The notes beneath the pieces were generated by a model. That model saw nothing but the letters and a program-made list of their open reading frames with translations. It was not told the origin of the DNA and ran no database searches. Both the position numbers and the translations under genes were made by a program. From Petunia secreta (lineage: Eukaryota; Streptophyta; Magnoliopsida; Solanales; Solanaceae): a DNA stretch of 64,000 nt. The DNA is taken from NCBI GenBank assembly GCA_029990175.1, contig JARKIP010000005.1, positions 67,210,501 through 67,274,500 on the forward strand, in the 5' to 3' direction. Positions 12,200 through 24,479 of the stretch are shown in pieces (within the stretch, counting starts at the first letter, position 1; every line of letters begins with the position of its first letter).

Positions 12200-13985
12200 A
12201 TTACCTCCTCCTACCTCTATTAAAGGCGTGCGAAGTTTCTTGGGACATGCAGGTTTCTATAGGCGATTCATTAAAGATTTCTCCAAAATAGCAATTCCCA
12301 TGTGCAAATTGATAGAAAAAGATGCAAAGTTTGAATTTGATGAAGCATGTATGAAGGAGTTTGAAGAGCTCAAAAAGTAGGGCGGAGCCAGGATTTTATG
12401 TAAGGGGGTTCAAAAATGTCACATCTTGAATTTGAATCTGTGACCCAAAGTTATTCTTGAAACCCCTTTGCCACTTTACTAGAATTTTTTAACTTTTTAA
12501 GGGGGTTCAATAGCTTATATGTACATTAAAAATACTAATTTTTATCTAAATTACAGTGTAATTTGTCGACGAAGGGGGTTCAATTTTGAACCCCCTTGGA
12601 GCTATGTGGCTCCCCCACTGCCAAAAAGAGGTTAGTCACTGCACCAATTATTATTGCTCCGGATTTGTCTTTACCATTCGAGTTGATGCGTGACGCGAGT
12701 GACACCGCTGTTGGGGCTGTTCTTGGGCAAAGAAAGGGTAGAGTTTTTCACTCTATGTATTATGCGAGCAAGACCTTTGACTCCGCTCAATCAAATTACA
12801 CTACTACGAAGAAGTAGCTATTGGCAGTTGTTTATGCTTTTGACAAATTCAGATCCTACTTTGTTGGTACTCGGGTTATTATCTACACTAATCATGCCGC
12901 AATTCGATATTTATTTAATAAAAAAGATTCCAAGCCGAGGCTGATTCGATGGGTCCTTTTACTACAATAATTTGATGTAGAGATTCGAGATCAAAAAGGG
13001 ACCGAAAATCAAGTTGCAGATCACTCGTCGAGGTTGGAAAATAGAAAACATGTAGATGAAGGGCCTGACATAAATGAAGTTTTCCTTGATGAGAAACTTT
13101 TTGCTCTACACGTAGCTGAGATACCTTGGTATGCGGACATAGTTAACTTGTTAGTGAGCGTGTTCCCACCTGGTGCAAATTCACAACAGAAAAAGAAACT
13201 GCTTCATGAGATTAAATTCTATGCCTAGGATGAACCTTACTTGTATAAAATAGGCCCGGACCAATTGGCAAGATGGTGCATTCCTCAAAGTGAGGTAAAT
13301 CAGGTATTAGAGAGTTGTCATTCGTCGCCTTATGGTGGACATCACAGTAGGGATCGCACAGCCGCTGAGGTGCTTCAATCTGGGTTATATTGGCCGACAT
13401 TGTTCAAAGATTCTTATACCTTTCTGAAAAGCTGTGATCGCTGCCAACAGACTGGAAATATTTCTAGAAGATAAGAGATGCCTCTCAATAATATCTTGGA
13501 AGTTGAGATTTTTGATGTTTGGGGCATCGACTTCATGGGACCTTTTCCACCGTCCTATGGTAACAAATATATTCTCTTGGCGGTCGACTATGTGTCAAAA
13601 TGGGTGGAGGCCATCCCTCTTCTAACTAATGAGGCCAAGGTAGTAGTCAAGTTCGTGAAAAAGCACATATTCACTCGCTTTGGGACCCCGAGAGCCATGA
13701 TAAGCGATGAAGGTACTCACTTTTGTAATAAGTTGATGAAGACTCTTTTGATGAAGTATGGGGTGAAACACAAAGTTGCGACTCCATACCACCCTCAAAC
13801 GAGTGGACCGGTTGAAGTTTCGAATAGAGAAATCAAGCAAATTTTGGAGAAAACTGTGAGCGTGAATAGAAAGGATTGGGCGGCCAAGCTAGATGACACG
13901 CTCTGGGCTTATCGGACTGCGTATAAAACTCCTATTGGAACTTCTCCATATAGGTTGGTTTTCGGTAAAGCGTGTCACTTGCCGG
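12200..13985 (+). pseudogene. pol: Athila-type pol fragment (RT end, RNase H, integrase), stranded between two LTRs
   Basis: Starts in frame at LPPPTSIKGVRSFLGHAGFY, the end of an RT domain, and runs through RNase H-like sequence, the integrase zinc finger (CDRCQQTG), the catalytic region (DFMGPFPPSYGNKY; ISDEGTHF; NREIKQILEKT) and ends at GKACHLPV where an LTR begins. The wording is typical of the Athila lineage. It is interrupted by a MITE (12378-12621) and by in-frame stops at about 12815 (TAG), 12968 (TAA), 13226 (TAG) and 13472 (TAA). It is the target into which one or both flanking Ogre/Tat elements inserted. It is not functional. Confidence 0.9.
12378..12621. mobile_element. hAT-like MITE, 244 bp
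   Basis: It interrupts the Athila-type reading frame precisely. It is flanked by CAAAAAG on both sides (12371-12377 and 12622-12628; 8 bp with one mismatch if extended), as expected for a hAT 8-bp target duplication. The ends are imperfect inverted repeats, TAGGGCGGAGCCA against the reverse complement of TGGCTCCCCCACTGC. The interior repeats AGGGGGTTCAA and its complement. Removing it together with one TSD copy restores the reading across ELKK/RLVTAP. It has no coding capacity. Confidence 0.85.
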
Positions 13986-16900
13986 TGTAATCACCTAATT
14001 TTGGCACCTAAAATACCAAAATGCATAAAATAGTAGTGTTAATTTTCCTCAATTTTTATCCGTATCATAGCTAATTCTAGTCATTTAATTAGGAGAAAAA
14101 TACTAGAAAATTATCGAAAATATATATTTGTGATGTGATTAGTTATTTAATTGTGAGTCAGTGGCTAAATTATAATTATTATGTTAATGTGTCGTAGTTT
14201 AACTAATATCATAATTACGTATTTATGCATGAGTTTATATTGGATTTTATTTGGATTTAAACTTAAAGGGCCATTTAGACCATTTAAAATCAGGCCAGCC
14301 CAGTCCACACAACCCATGACCCGCCACCCTTGATCCGACCCGGTTCCCTTGGTATAAAAGCCACAAATTGCTAATTTTGTTAAGATTTTTCCCAACTCTT
14401 GAGACCAAAAGAAATTCCCTGCCCCCAATTCGACCACTGTCGGATTCCGCTTCCAATCCCCACCGTGAACCACCACCTCCGGCCTAAATCTTACATGTTC
14501 ACACACGGTTTGAGTCCCTCTTTCCATTTCCAACGCCAATTTTGCCAAAAGGCAACCGAATCGATGTAGACGGGGACCTAAAGCTCGGTGGAGCCCTAAC
14601 CCCGAAGAAATTGAGATTTTTCAGTGAACTTATACATTCACAGGTTTGTTACGACATCCCTTCTCACCTCTGCTGCTCTGTGTTCCCAAAATATCCCCTT
14701 TTTGAAAACTGGTAGCGGGTGATGTCGGGGCTGTGATATATGAGTGATGTTGTGGTGGTGGACGAGTGAGACAAAAAAAAAAAACACTAGTGGTGGCGTG
14801 AGGTAGTAGCAGCGGTGGTTTGGAGGCTATGTGGTGGTGTTTGATGGCGTTGAGTAATTCGACAATGTTGCAAGGGACAATACGAGGCAGTTTGTCATTG
14901 ATTTAATGAGACGATACGATGTCGAGGGCGATAGGAAATGATGGGAGGCAGTTTCAATGATGCTCGAGACTGATCCATTGCAGTGATGGGGTACTGGGTC
15001 GTCATTCGGGGCTGAGGGTGATGAAGGTGACTCAATGATGGTTGGGGGTGGATTGAATCATGTTGAGGCTGAACAGAGCAATGACGAAGCAGCGAGGTGC
15101 TGAGGCAGTTGCTCCAATAGTGATGATACAAACATGGAGGTGCTGAGATGTTGATTAGTTGATGTAATGAAACTGATGAAGTGCTGCAGCTTGTCATTAG
15201 TATGACAAGAACAGTGTTGATATCAACGTGCTAAAGCTGATCCGAGGGAGCGAGGCTGCGACAGTGAGAGTGTGTGTGCAGTGACAAAGTTAGTGGTGAT
15301 GCAGCGACTTTGGGGGTTCGATTGTTGATGTCCAGGGAAGCTGCTTGGTGGTTCAGTGTTGACGATGATGATGGTTTAGCGAGGCAGTTTGCTATCGAGT
15401 TAGAATAGAAAATTTTAACTTCTTATCATACTTAGTGGTAAAGCTTCAATCTGTCTAGTCGTAGTTTTAATTCTTGTTGTGTTGAATCTTGGTAAAAATA
15501 TCATGTACATATGCCGATGTTGAGCTTGCAATAAATCCTTTGAGTTTCACACATGTCTTTCCTGTTTTAAGTTTGAAGTTGTATTGTTTTGTGTATGTAC
15601 AAGCTCGTATGAGTGGAATGTGTCCTATGTGAATGTTTAGAGTTAGCTTGTTAGTATGTTTGTTCGACTAAGACTCGTGTCCTTGTTGTATGCTTAAGTT
15701 GAAATCGAATGATAAAATGTTCCCATGATTTGCCTGTGAATTAGTGTGTGTACTGTTATATGTTCAAATAGGTGTGGTTCTGTTTCAGTGGTGGTGAAGT
15801 ATGATGTTAATTTGGTTTTCCTAGTTTGGGCACGAGTTTTGCTTGTGTAGTTCTGATAAGTTGTATGGTAATGTGTACGGTAAGCTGTCTGAATATGTTC
15901 TTGTGAGAGTTTAATGGTTTTAGTTGCTTGTTTTTTTTTTAATTCAAGTAGGATTTGGATAGATTTGGTTTAGAAGTAGTGTAGTTTGGATTCTGGGAGG
16001 GGTCTGGTAAGATTGTGAGTTGTTGGACTGAGGTCCAAATTGTATCTTTGGCCAAAGTGGGCTGGAGAGTAATTTTCGGGTCAAGCCCAGTAGCACATTT
16101 AATTCAGAATATTCAGAATTTTGTCTTTTGAAAAGAGAGGGAAAGAGGTAAAATGTCAGCCCTCTTTTGGTTGGTGAGAAGTTTAACATAATTAGGAAAA
16201 TTTCATTTATGATATGGCCTGCTTTGCTTTGTCTTTTAGCGGGAGCATTGCTGAGTTTACTTCAGCTATAAAAGGAGGCCTCTCATCTTCATTTTGGGGA
16301 AGAGCTAGAAACACTTTCACACTCTAAAGGAAAACATCTTCAGAAAACACTACCTATCCCTTTATTTTTTTTTTTTACAACCAGATCTGAGAGTTAAGAA
16401 AAAATATGGAAAAGAGAAGGAGAGAGTGAAAGCTGAAAATAATGGTAAAAAATAGTGAAAAACAGAGAGAACCAAAGAGTTATTGTTGTAGAAGTCTGAG
16501 ATAAAATGGAGGGCTGCTTGTTTTCTTTCGATGGCTGTTTGTGAGGGTCTAAGGAGATGTTAGGTGCGTTTAATGTTGCTAAGTTGCTACTGTATTTTGC
16601 TGGGCTGCTAGTTAGTTCTGGCTTTGCTGGTGGTCCAGTTGGTTTGTTTGGGAATTTTACTTCACTAGGTAAATTCTCTAAATCCTTTGACTCTTTTATG
16701 TAACTTCAACATGGTTTAAAGTTTGAATATGCATGAGATGGAATGTTAAACTTGAGATCTAGTTTTTTTATAAAAGTATTCTATTTTATTTCTCCTCTAT
16801 GTCTGCAAAGAACCTGAAAATGTGAAGTTGGGCCCCTACACGTATGTTTTGGCCATGTTAAGTTAAGTTAACAACAACTATTGCATATTGTAATAAAATT

Positions 16901-17768
16901 GAGAGTTGGTTGATGATTTGTTTCAAAGGATTCAGCCATGTTTACCATTTTCAAACACTAGCAAAATTAGAATTCTAAAGCAAACTTGATTAAATGTTAG
17001 ATAACTTATGAAATGGGCTTGTATGTAAAGATGGCCAGATCTGAAATAAATAGGCAAAAATGGGACATGAGGGCAAATGACTTTTAAGTAGAAATAAGTA
17101 GGCTGTTTAGGCAAGCAGTAGGCACGCTCAATGGAAATGGGCACATTTAGGGAACAAATGAGAATAATGACAATCACTTTTACACCATAGTTAAGTAAAT
17201 CAAAACGCACCGCTAGGTAAATCAATTGCAAGCTAATAAAATTTGCTCGATTAGGCAAGAATAAGTATGATTTGTGATCTACTTATTAGGCAAAGAGCAA
17301 TAAAAATAAGTTAAGTCGATTTAAAGATAAGTACGACAAATAAGTATGATTCGTGATCTACTTATTAGGCACACCAAAATAAATAGAGAAGCAATTTGTT
17401 CTAAAGTATACCCAGTGGGTTAGCTAATACAATCTTTAGTTCAAAAAATATTAAAGCGAAAATAATAAAGGCAATAAACAACAAACTAATTCAAAGAGTC
17501 GAAATGCGTCAATCAAAGCAACTGTGCTCGGCACAGGACTCGAGGGTGCCTAACACCTTCCTGCGAGTCAATCGAGATCCTTACCCGAAACTCTGGCGCA
17601 AACCACTAAAACGAGTCAATGGTATTCTAGGTACACCACTTTGGTGACTTGGCACACCTTTGAACTATGTCAAGTGGAGACTCCGTAAATCTCAATAATT
17701 AATGTACCTTTAAACACCTAAGTCACAACCTACCTTTTATTTATTTAGTATAATTTTAGGGCGTGACA
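13986..17768 (+). repeat. Ogre/Tat-type LTR, plus orientation (3783 bp)
   Basis: Begins TGTAATCACCTAATTTT directly after the Athila fragment and ends GTGACA before GC plus an Arg-tRNA primer site. It shares its first 17 bases and the block at 17510-17690 with the inverted LTR at 8482-12199 but is otherwise diverged. The stretch 14700-15370 is rich in GTGGTG/GATGATG. There is a TATA-like TATAAAAG at 16267-16274. No gene is visible in it. Confidence 0.84.
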
Positions 17769-17771
17769 GCT

Positions 17772-17789
17772 TGGCGACTCCGCTGGGGA
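17772..17789 (+). other. Primer binding site, Arg tRNA type (plus-strand Ogre/Tat element)
   Basis: TGGCGACTCCGCTGGGGA lies three bases after the LTR end. It differs by one base from the inverted copy at 8461-8478. Confidence 0.88.
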
Positions 17790-19100
17790 GAAAGTGAAAA
17801 CTGACAGCTTGTGAATATTGTTTGTTGTTTGTAGTCATATCTTGAATATTACCGCTTTGATATTGTTGAACTGTATATAAACTGTCTTCCGCCGCAACTC
17901 TCTGAGTCTCCGAAACACATACACACGTACACTTACTAGATTGCTTGTGGCATCTGGTACTTTCTTACTAAATTGCCCACGATTTAGGAGGAATGTGTGA
18001 CGGGGTTTTAGGCCGGACACACTGTCTTCGGATGGCCTTGATGCACTTTCTGCCCGGTTTGTCCACCAGATTTTTCAGCCAGTCTAGACACCGGGTAAAT
18101 TTTGTCACCTAGAGTTGAACCTTTAGGCCCGATTTATCTGCATTTCATTTGATGACTTAGTGAGGTGCGGTACACCGGTACTGCACTTGTCTAGGCTGAC
18201 CTCCTTCGTGTCAGGACGAGACCCACGTCCTAGAAAGACACATCTATGGCATTTTCTGTGTTGCATATGTTCGAAAGGTTGTTATGCTGACCGATCACCC
18301 GGGGGGCGAGTGTCAAAAAAAACAAAAAAAAAAAGGAAAAAAATGAAAAATGGGTTTAGTCCCGTGTCTCAAAATATCTTTAATTGTTATTTTACGCCGT
18401 TACAATGGCAAAACTTTTCAAGAATTTTTTGAATCTCCTTTTGTGTCCGAGTTTAGTCCCAATATTAGAAAATAATTTGTCATAGTTTTGTGCCGATATA
18501 ATGACAAAATTTTGGGGCCCCTTTTGTATTTGAGTTTGTGTCCAAGTCAAGACCAAGTTTTGAAAGTAATTTATCGGGGTTTTACGCCGTTAGAATGGCC
18601 AGATTTTGTAAATACTCTAAGATTAATTTTCAAGCTAGATCGAGGAGTTTATTACAAAAAATCAATTTTTCGTGTCTATCTTCGCATTGCCGTAATGTCC
18701 GATTTTGGAGTCATTTTTCGGATAAAAAAATATAGTTTGTTTCATAATCCGTTCTTAAGTTCCATTTCGAATCTTCGGTTGAGTCTTAAGTTTTCATTAA
18801 AAAAAGAAAAAAAATGTTGTTTTAGGGTCCCGCTTTATTTGGTTTTGTTTAAGGTCAAGTTAGGATACAGACGATAAATTGTAATTAGCTAAGTTGTATT
18901 TTGTATCGATCCTCGTGGAATAATTTGACTCTGCTAAAATGTCGAGTCCCATTAGTTTCACCGTCTGGGTATACCCGCCCAATGTGTCAGTTTGTATATA
19001 TATATTCGACTCATACATTATGTAAATCATTTTATTTTGAGTTCGTCTCGTGTCGTTCGTCTAAATTACGTTTGTTGAGTCAAAAAATAGAAAAGGAAAA

Positions 19101-19126
19101 ATAATAATAATAATAATAATAATAAT
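19101..19126 (+). repeat. (AAT)n microsatellite in the Ogre/Tat leader
   Basis: Uninterrupted ATA/AAT triplets, about eight to nine copies. Confidence 0.95.
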
Positions 19127-19331
19127 CATCCAAGTTCGTCCTTGTGCTGATTACGTATCAGTTATAATTTTGTTCTAATTTTGATCAAGGCACATCAGCA
19201 ATCTTTCGGGATACGATCAGTACACTCGGCTTACGCCGTTAACCATTTCGGGATGACGCATAACAACCTTAGGCTGCAATCTATGTTTCTTTTGTGCTAA
19301 CATGTTTGATTCATTAGCTTGAGCAACTGCC

Positions 19332-20711
19332 GTGCTGGCCCCATATTCCTACTCCACCAGAATCAAGGGACCACTGCATGTACCAGAAGTGGTTGAAGCT
19401 CCTCTTCAGGAAATCACTCAAACAGCGATAGCTGAGGAAATTGATAACACTGAGCTGGTTCGCTTAGCTGAGCAACATAACAAGATGGTCGAGGACTTTG
19501 AAGCCATGAATGAAATGATGACGCAGCTAACTCGCAATTTGGCAGCTGTTCAGGCACCTCCTGTTCCGTCAGGTGCTGCTGGTTTCATGGGAAACACTCA
19601 GTCACCAGGGCAAGGGCAATCCACAGTGGCAGGAGACCCCCGTTACCCTCCGGGATTTGGTCCACATCCGGCAACTGACAATGCAGCCGGACCCTTTACT
19701 GTACAGCCTGGGGCACAATTCCCACAACAAGGACAACATGGCCAACCCCAGGTTTCTGCCGCAACATTCGCCGTTCATGCAAGACACACTTTGCGAAGAT
19801 CGAACAGTGACCCACAGTTAAGGGCCCATGATCAACAAATTGAGCAAGCTCAGAGTAATGTCTTCCGCCAAACCGAGTCGTATGATCAGGGACACCACCA
19901 AGAACCACATGCTGATATCGAGAGGTTGGGAAAAATATAAGAGAATGATTTTGCTCGGAAATTTAAAAGTTTGGAGCAAACTGTGAAAAGCATACAAGGG
20001 CAAGGGGGTAAAACCAATATTTCATACAAAGACCTGTGTTTGTTCCCTCATGTGACATTGCCTGAAGGTTTTGTTGTGCCCAAATTTGATCTGTACATTG
20101 GACAAAGTGATCCAAGGATCCACATGAAGATCTACCTTAACAAAATGAGGGGCATTGAGAAGGATGAATTGTTGATGGCATACTTTGCTGACAGTTTGGG
20201 AGGACCGGCAACAGAATGGTTTGTGCAACAAGATGTTTCGAAGTGGGTCACCTTTGATGACATGGCCAGCGCTTTCCTAAACCATTATGGTTACAAAATG
20301 GAGGCTGCCCCCGATCGTTCTTCCTTGAAGACGATCACAAAGAAACCAAGTGAAAGTTTCAGGGAGTATTCCTATAGATGGCGCGAGCCGGCAGCGCGTG
20401 TGAGCCCTTTGATACCCGATGATAAAATAGTCGAAGAGTTCATTGAGGTGCTCGATGAGACCTACTACCAAGCAACGGCCTCCGCCATAGGGAAACAATT
20501 CAGTAAAGCAATGAGAATTGGGGAGATGATTGAGAGAGGAATCAAGGCAGGCAAGATTGTCCGCCAAACAGCTTTGCGAGCCCAGGCAGGAGCCTTGGGG
20601 AAGAAGAATCAAGATGATGTAGCCATGGTGGGTTCGAGTTCACAAAAGTGGAGTGAGAAAAGATACAATCAAACCCACTCATACCAAACTCCACAAATAT
20701 ACCTTTCATAA
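19332..20711 (+). pseudogene. gag: gag of the Ogre/Tat-type element, broken
   Basis: One frame runs 19332-20711 with an in-frame TAA at 19938-19940. The N-terminal half is Gln/Pro/Gly-rich. The second half carries the retrotransposon capsid block (FDLYIGQSDPRIHMKIYLNK; GPATEWFVQQDVSKWVTFDD; SESFREYSYRWREPAARV), characteristic of Ogre/Tat Gag. No good ATG opens the frame (the first codon is GTG), so the real start may be upstream or lost. It ends just before the truncation junction at 20741. Confidence 0.85.
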
Positions 20712-20740
20712 CACTACCACACCCCACAAAATCCGCACGA

Positions 20741-21031
20741 CTGATCTTGGTGTCATTGAGCCTTTGTTTTATATATGTTTGTGTATTTGTTGTGTTCTCT
20801 ATGCCCGATTCTATAATACCAGTTAACTCGATCAGTTTTTGGGGATATAATATTTGGTCTCGACTTTCAAAATTCTTAAACATAAATCGGTATCCCAGTC
20901 TTCTGAACCTCTACCATTGCATGCCATATCGAGTAAATCAGAAGAAACTTTTTTGTTTCCTGCAGTGGTCTATGAAGAAAGGAGGATGAGAGATAATATG
21001 AAGAGAAGGAAATTTTTTTTAAAGAAGACAT
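20741..21031 (-). pseudogene. PMEI/invertase-inhibitor pseudogene, truncated
   Basis: On the minus strand, ATG 21031-21029 and the following ~290 bases match the 5' half of the intact gene at 51774-52364, including IESGIENTTNTQTYIKQRL. The homology stops at 20741 where Ogre gag DNA begins, so the C-terminal half is lost. An extra T near 20869 (CTTTC where the intact gene has CTTC at about 52199) shifts the frame. Its 5' flank is split by a copia element (21079-25660) and then by a gypsy element (25880-41329). It is a tandem, same-strand relic of the duplicated PMEI gene. Confidence 0.88.
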
Positions 21032-21078
21032 TGTATTGTTGCAAGGGAAAGCTGAAACAACTTGTTTTATAGTGAATC

Positions 21079-21345
21079 TGTAACTATATAACCAGAAATA
21101 AAGAAGAGATATTGAAGGCAGAAGTAACTTTGTATTTGCTGAATGAAAACTAAGTTACATCAGTCTCCTTATATAGAGATAACTCAAAAGCAAACTATCT
21201 TCCATGACTCCTAAAGAAAAGGAAATAACATGACCACAAACAATTGAAATCCAAAAACTAGGAACTACTGACTCATATTACTAAAGTGGTAAGCAAACTA
21301 ACTCACAGTAAATAATATTTACTATGCTGTTAACAATTCTTGACA
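21079..21345 (-). repeat. 3' LTR of the copia element
   Basis: Plus-strand ends TGTAAC...TTGACA. The sister is 25392-25660. It is preceded (minus sense) by the purine tract at 21346-21356. Confidence 0.93.
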
Positions 21346-21356
21346 TTCCCTCCCTT
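21346..21356 (-). other. Polypurine tract of the copia element
   Basis: Minus strand AAGGGAGGGAA abuts the 3' LTR. Confidence 0.85.
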
Positions 21357-21538
21357 AAACTGAAAACTTTCAGTTTAATTTGCAGACACCAAGTAATTCT
21401 CGTAACTTCAAAAAACTTGCTGACTTGAGGGGTTTAGTAAAAATGTCTGCAACCTGATCTTCACTTCTGCAATGAACCAATTTAATCTTCTCATCCTCGT
21501 TAAGATCACGAAAGAAGTGTTATCTCACATCTATGTGC

Positions 21539-24450
21539 TTACTCCTTCCATGTAGAATTAATTGCAGAGTTGTTGTCACAATGGATGATTTTAGGACCTT
21601 GCTGTTTAAAATGAAGTTGATCAAGTATATTTCTCAACCAAATAGCTTGACTCGCACAATACGCAGCACCTACAAACTCCACTTCTGTGGTTGATAGTGT
21701 AACAGTTGGTTGTTTCTTTGAGGACCATGAAATGACTCCTAAACCCAGCTTAAAAACATAGCTAGAGGTGTTTTTTCTGTCATCTAAATCTCCAGTGTAG
21801 TCACTGTCTTTGTAACCAAACAAACTTCCAATTGTTTTCCTTTTGTAAAAATACCATAAACCGCTTGTACCTTTCAAGTACCGAAGAATTCTCTTCGCAG
21901 CTTGAAGATGAACTTCTTTAGGACAATCCATATACCTGCTAATGCTACTAACAGAATGCATTATATTATGCCTTGTTGCGGTTAAATACATCAAACATCC
22001 CACAATCTGGTTGTAAAGGGTGATATCCACCTTTTGTCCACCAGGCTCTTTTATGAGTTTCAAACAAACTTCCATTGGGGTACTCACTGAATTGCATTCC
22101 TTCATCCGAAACCTTTCTAAAACTTCTTCCAAGTATTTCTTCTGAGAAATGAAAATTCCTGCAGCAAGATGCTTCACTTCTATACCAAGAAAATAATGCA
22201 TCATACCAAGATCGGACATATCAAATTCGGCCATCATGGACCTTTTAAAATGTTCAATTATAGCCTGATCATTTCCAGTACAGATCAAGTCAGCAACATG
22301 TAAAGACACCATTAGAATTTTCCCTTCACTATTTTTCTTAATGAAAAGAGAGTGTTCATATGGACATTTACAGAATTCCTCCTTTGAAAAATAGGTATCT
22401 ATATGACTATACCAAGCCCTAGGTGCTTGTTTTAGTCCATATAGAGCCTTTTTCAATTTACAGACCTTGTTCTCGCTACCAATTTTCACATAGTCAGGAG
22501 GTTGATCGATAAATACCTTTTCTTTCAGCTCTCCGTGTAAGAATGCTGACTTTACATCTAACTGGAAGATAGGTCATCCATTTTGTGCAGCCAAAGAGAT
22601 CATTTCTGATGGTGTCCATTCTATCAACCATAGCAAAAACCTCTTTGTAGTCACACCATGCTCTTGCTTATAGCCTTTAGCTACTAAGCGAGCTTTGTAC
22701 TTGTCAATTTCTCCATTTTCTTTTAATTTTGTCTTGTAAACTCATTTGATGCCAGTAGTTTTCTTATTCTCCGGAAGGTCCACCAGCTCCCAGGTTCATC
22801 ATCCATTGCATGTTGCCATTTCACATCTTTAACAACATCTTCAAAGGATAAAGGGTCACAATATGAAAATAAAGCAACATAAGTAAACAAATTTTTAGAT
22901 TGTCCAGTCCCATATACCTCATAATTTTCCATCCATGTTGGAGCGCTTCTAGTTCGTTGAGGACGAGCATTGGTTGCTTGGACATCATCTGATTCAAGTC
23001 CTGACTGGACATCATTTGATTCCTGACTTGTTAAGTTTGAAGAGTCTAAATCTACTTGTTGGTTGACCTTCATATGCTGCTGCTCTTGCTCATCTTCAAA
23101 GCTTACTGGAATCTGTTGAGAAGTACCACCATTACTCGAATTCCAAGTTGCTTCTTCATAAAAAAATAACATCTCGACTGATAACAATTTTCTTGGTGAT
23201 AGGATTGAATAATTTATAAGCTTTTGATTCATCACCAACACCAAGAAAAATGCATTTTTGCCCCTTGTCGTCCAATTTCTTTCTTGTAGCATCTGGAATA
23301 TGGGCATATACAATACGCCCAAATATTCTAAAATAAGCAACGACTGGTTTGCACCCATTCCAAGCTTCATAAGGAGTCAAATTTTGGACAGAAAAAGTAG
23401 GACTTTTATTGAAAATATGCACACTCCAGTGAACTGCTTCGGGCCAGAAACTTTTAGGTAACCCGCTTCTCTTTAAAAGACTTCGCACCATGTTAAGAAT
23501 TGTGCGATTCTTCCTCTCACAAACACCATTTTTTTGAGACGTGTGAGCTGCTGTAAGTTGTCTTTTGATTCCATTCCTCGCACAAACCTCCACAAATTCT
23601 TTTGAGTTGCATTCTCCTCCACGGTCTGTGCGAAGAACTTTAATTTGAGAATCAGATTCCTTTTCGACAAGAACTTTAAACCTTTTAAAGGTTTCAAATG
23701 CTTCAGCTTTCTCCTGCAAGAAATATACCCACGTGATTCTGCTAAAATCATCAATAAAGCTAACGAAGTAGCGTTTACCTCTATTTGATGTAGGATTTAA
23801 AGGCCACAAATATCATAGTGAGTTAACTCCAACACCTTCTTTGCTCTCCAAGATGTGCTTGCTGGAAATGGACTCTGATGTTGTTTGCTAACAACACATT
23901 CTTCACACACGTCATTAGGAATTTTGAAATGTGGAAGATCTAACACCATTTATTTTTGCAACAGAGTTTTCAGGCCTCCAAAGTTCAAATGGCCATATTA
24001 GAAATGCCAAAGCCACGCTTCGTCCTTCAATTTTGCAGAGAAATAAACTTGAGTGTTGGTGTGGAGATAAAGTGGAAACAGTTGATTTGTTGTCATCTTG
24101 GCTTGAGAAATTAAGCACAACTTCAAATCTTGAATTTGACAAACTCCATCTTTAATATTAACCTCATAACCTCTTTCTTGAAGCTGCCCAATACTTAGCA
24201 AATTCGTCTTCAAGTCTGGAACAAAGAATGCATCGTTAATAGTATGAATGGAGTTGTTCTTTGTTGAGATTTGTACCTTTCCTTTTCCCATAACCGACAC
24301 GCTGGAGTTGTCTCCAAATTTCACTATATCATGGAAAGATTCATCCAATTTAGAGAAAGCCGATTTGTTCCCACACATATGATTGCTACAGCCTGTATCA
24401 AGATACCATTTGCTTGAGGCAATTTCCTCTTTCGGATTACAAACCATCAA
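21539..24450 (-). pseudogene. pol: copia pol: protease, integrase, RT, RNase H; broken
   Basis: Protease carries WYLDTGCSNHMCGNKS (about 24370-24420). The pre-integrase finger ends CEECVVSKQHQSPFP (about 23870-23915). The integrase core shows IDDFSRITWVYFLQEK, LRTDRGGEC and NGVCERKNRTI, giving D, D and E, between 23530 and 23770. A variable Gln/Asn-rich linker follows (22900-23150). RT begins near 22720, is out of frame at 22490-22730, and has KLKKALYGLKQAPRAWY. The catalytic box reads LHVADLICTGN where copia RTs have YVDD, so one catalytic Asp is replaced by Ala. RNase H ends with TLSTTEVEFVGAAYCASQA and HCDNNSAI. Several stops and frame changes separate the blocks. Confidence 0.93.
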
Positions 24451-24479
24451 GAGAACCTCTCCTTCCTTTGTTTTTTCAG

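Larger units (their letters stand above)
17769..20740 (+). mobile_element. Ogre/Tat-type element, internal 5' part only (leader and gag), truncated at 20740
   Basis: After the LTR come the primer site, a leader of about 1.5 kb without a convincing gene, and a gag frame. The sequence switches at 20741 to PMEI-related DNA, so protease, RT, integrase and the 3' LTR are missing. The truncation looks like a deletion or recombination junction, because no LTR or polypurine tract precedes it. A T/A-rich leader segment at 18300-19130 includes an (AAT)n run. Confidence 0.85.
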
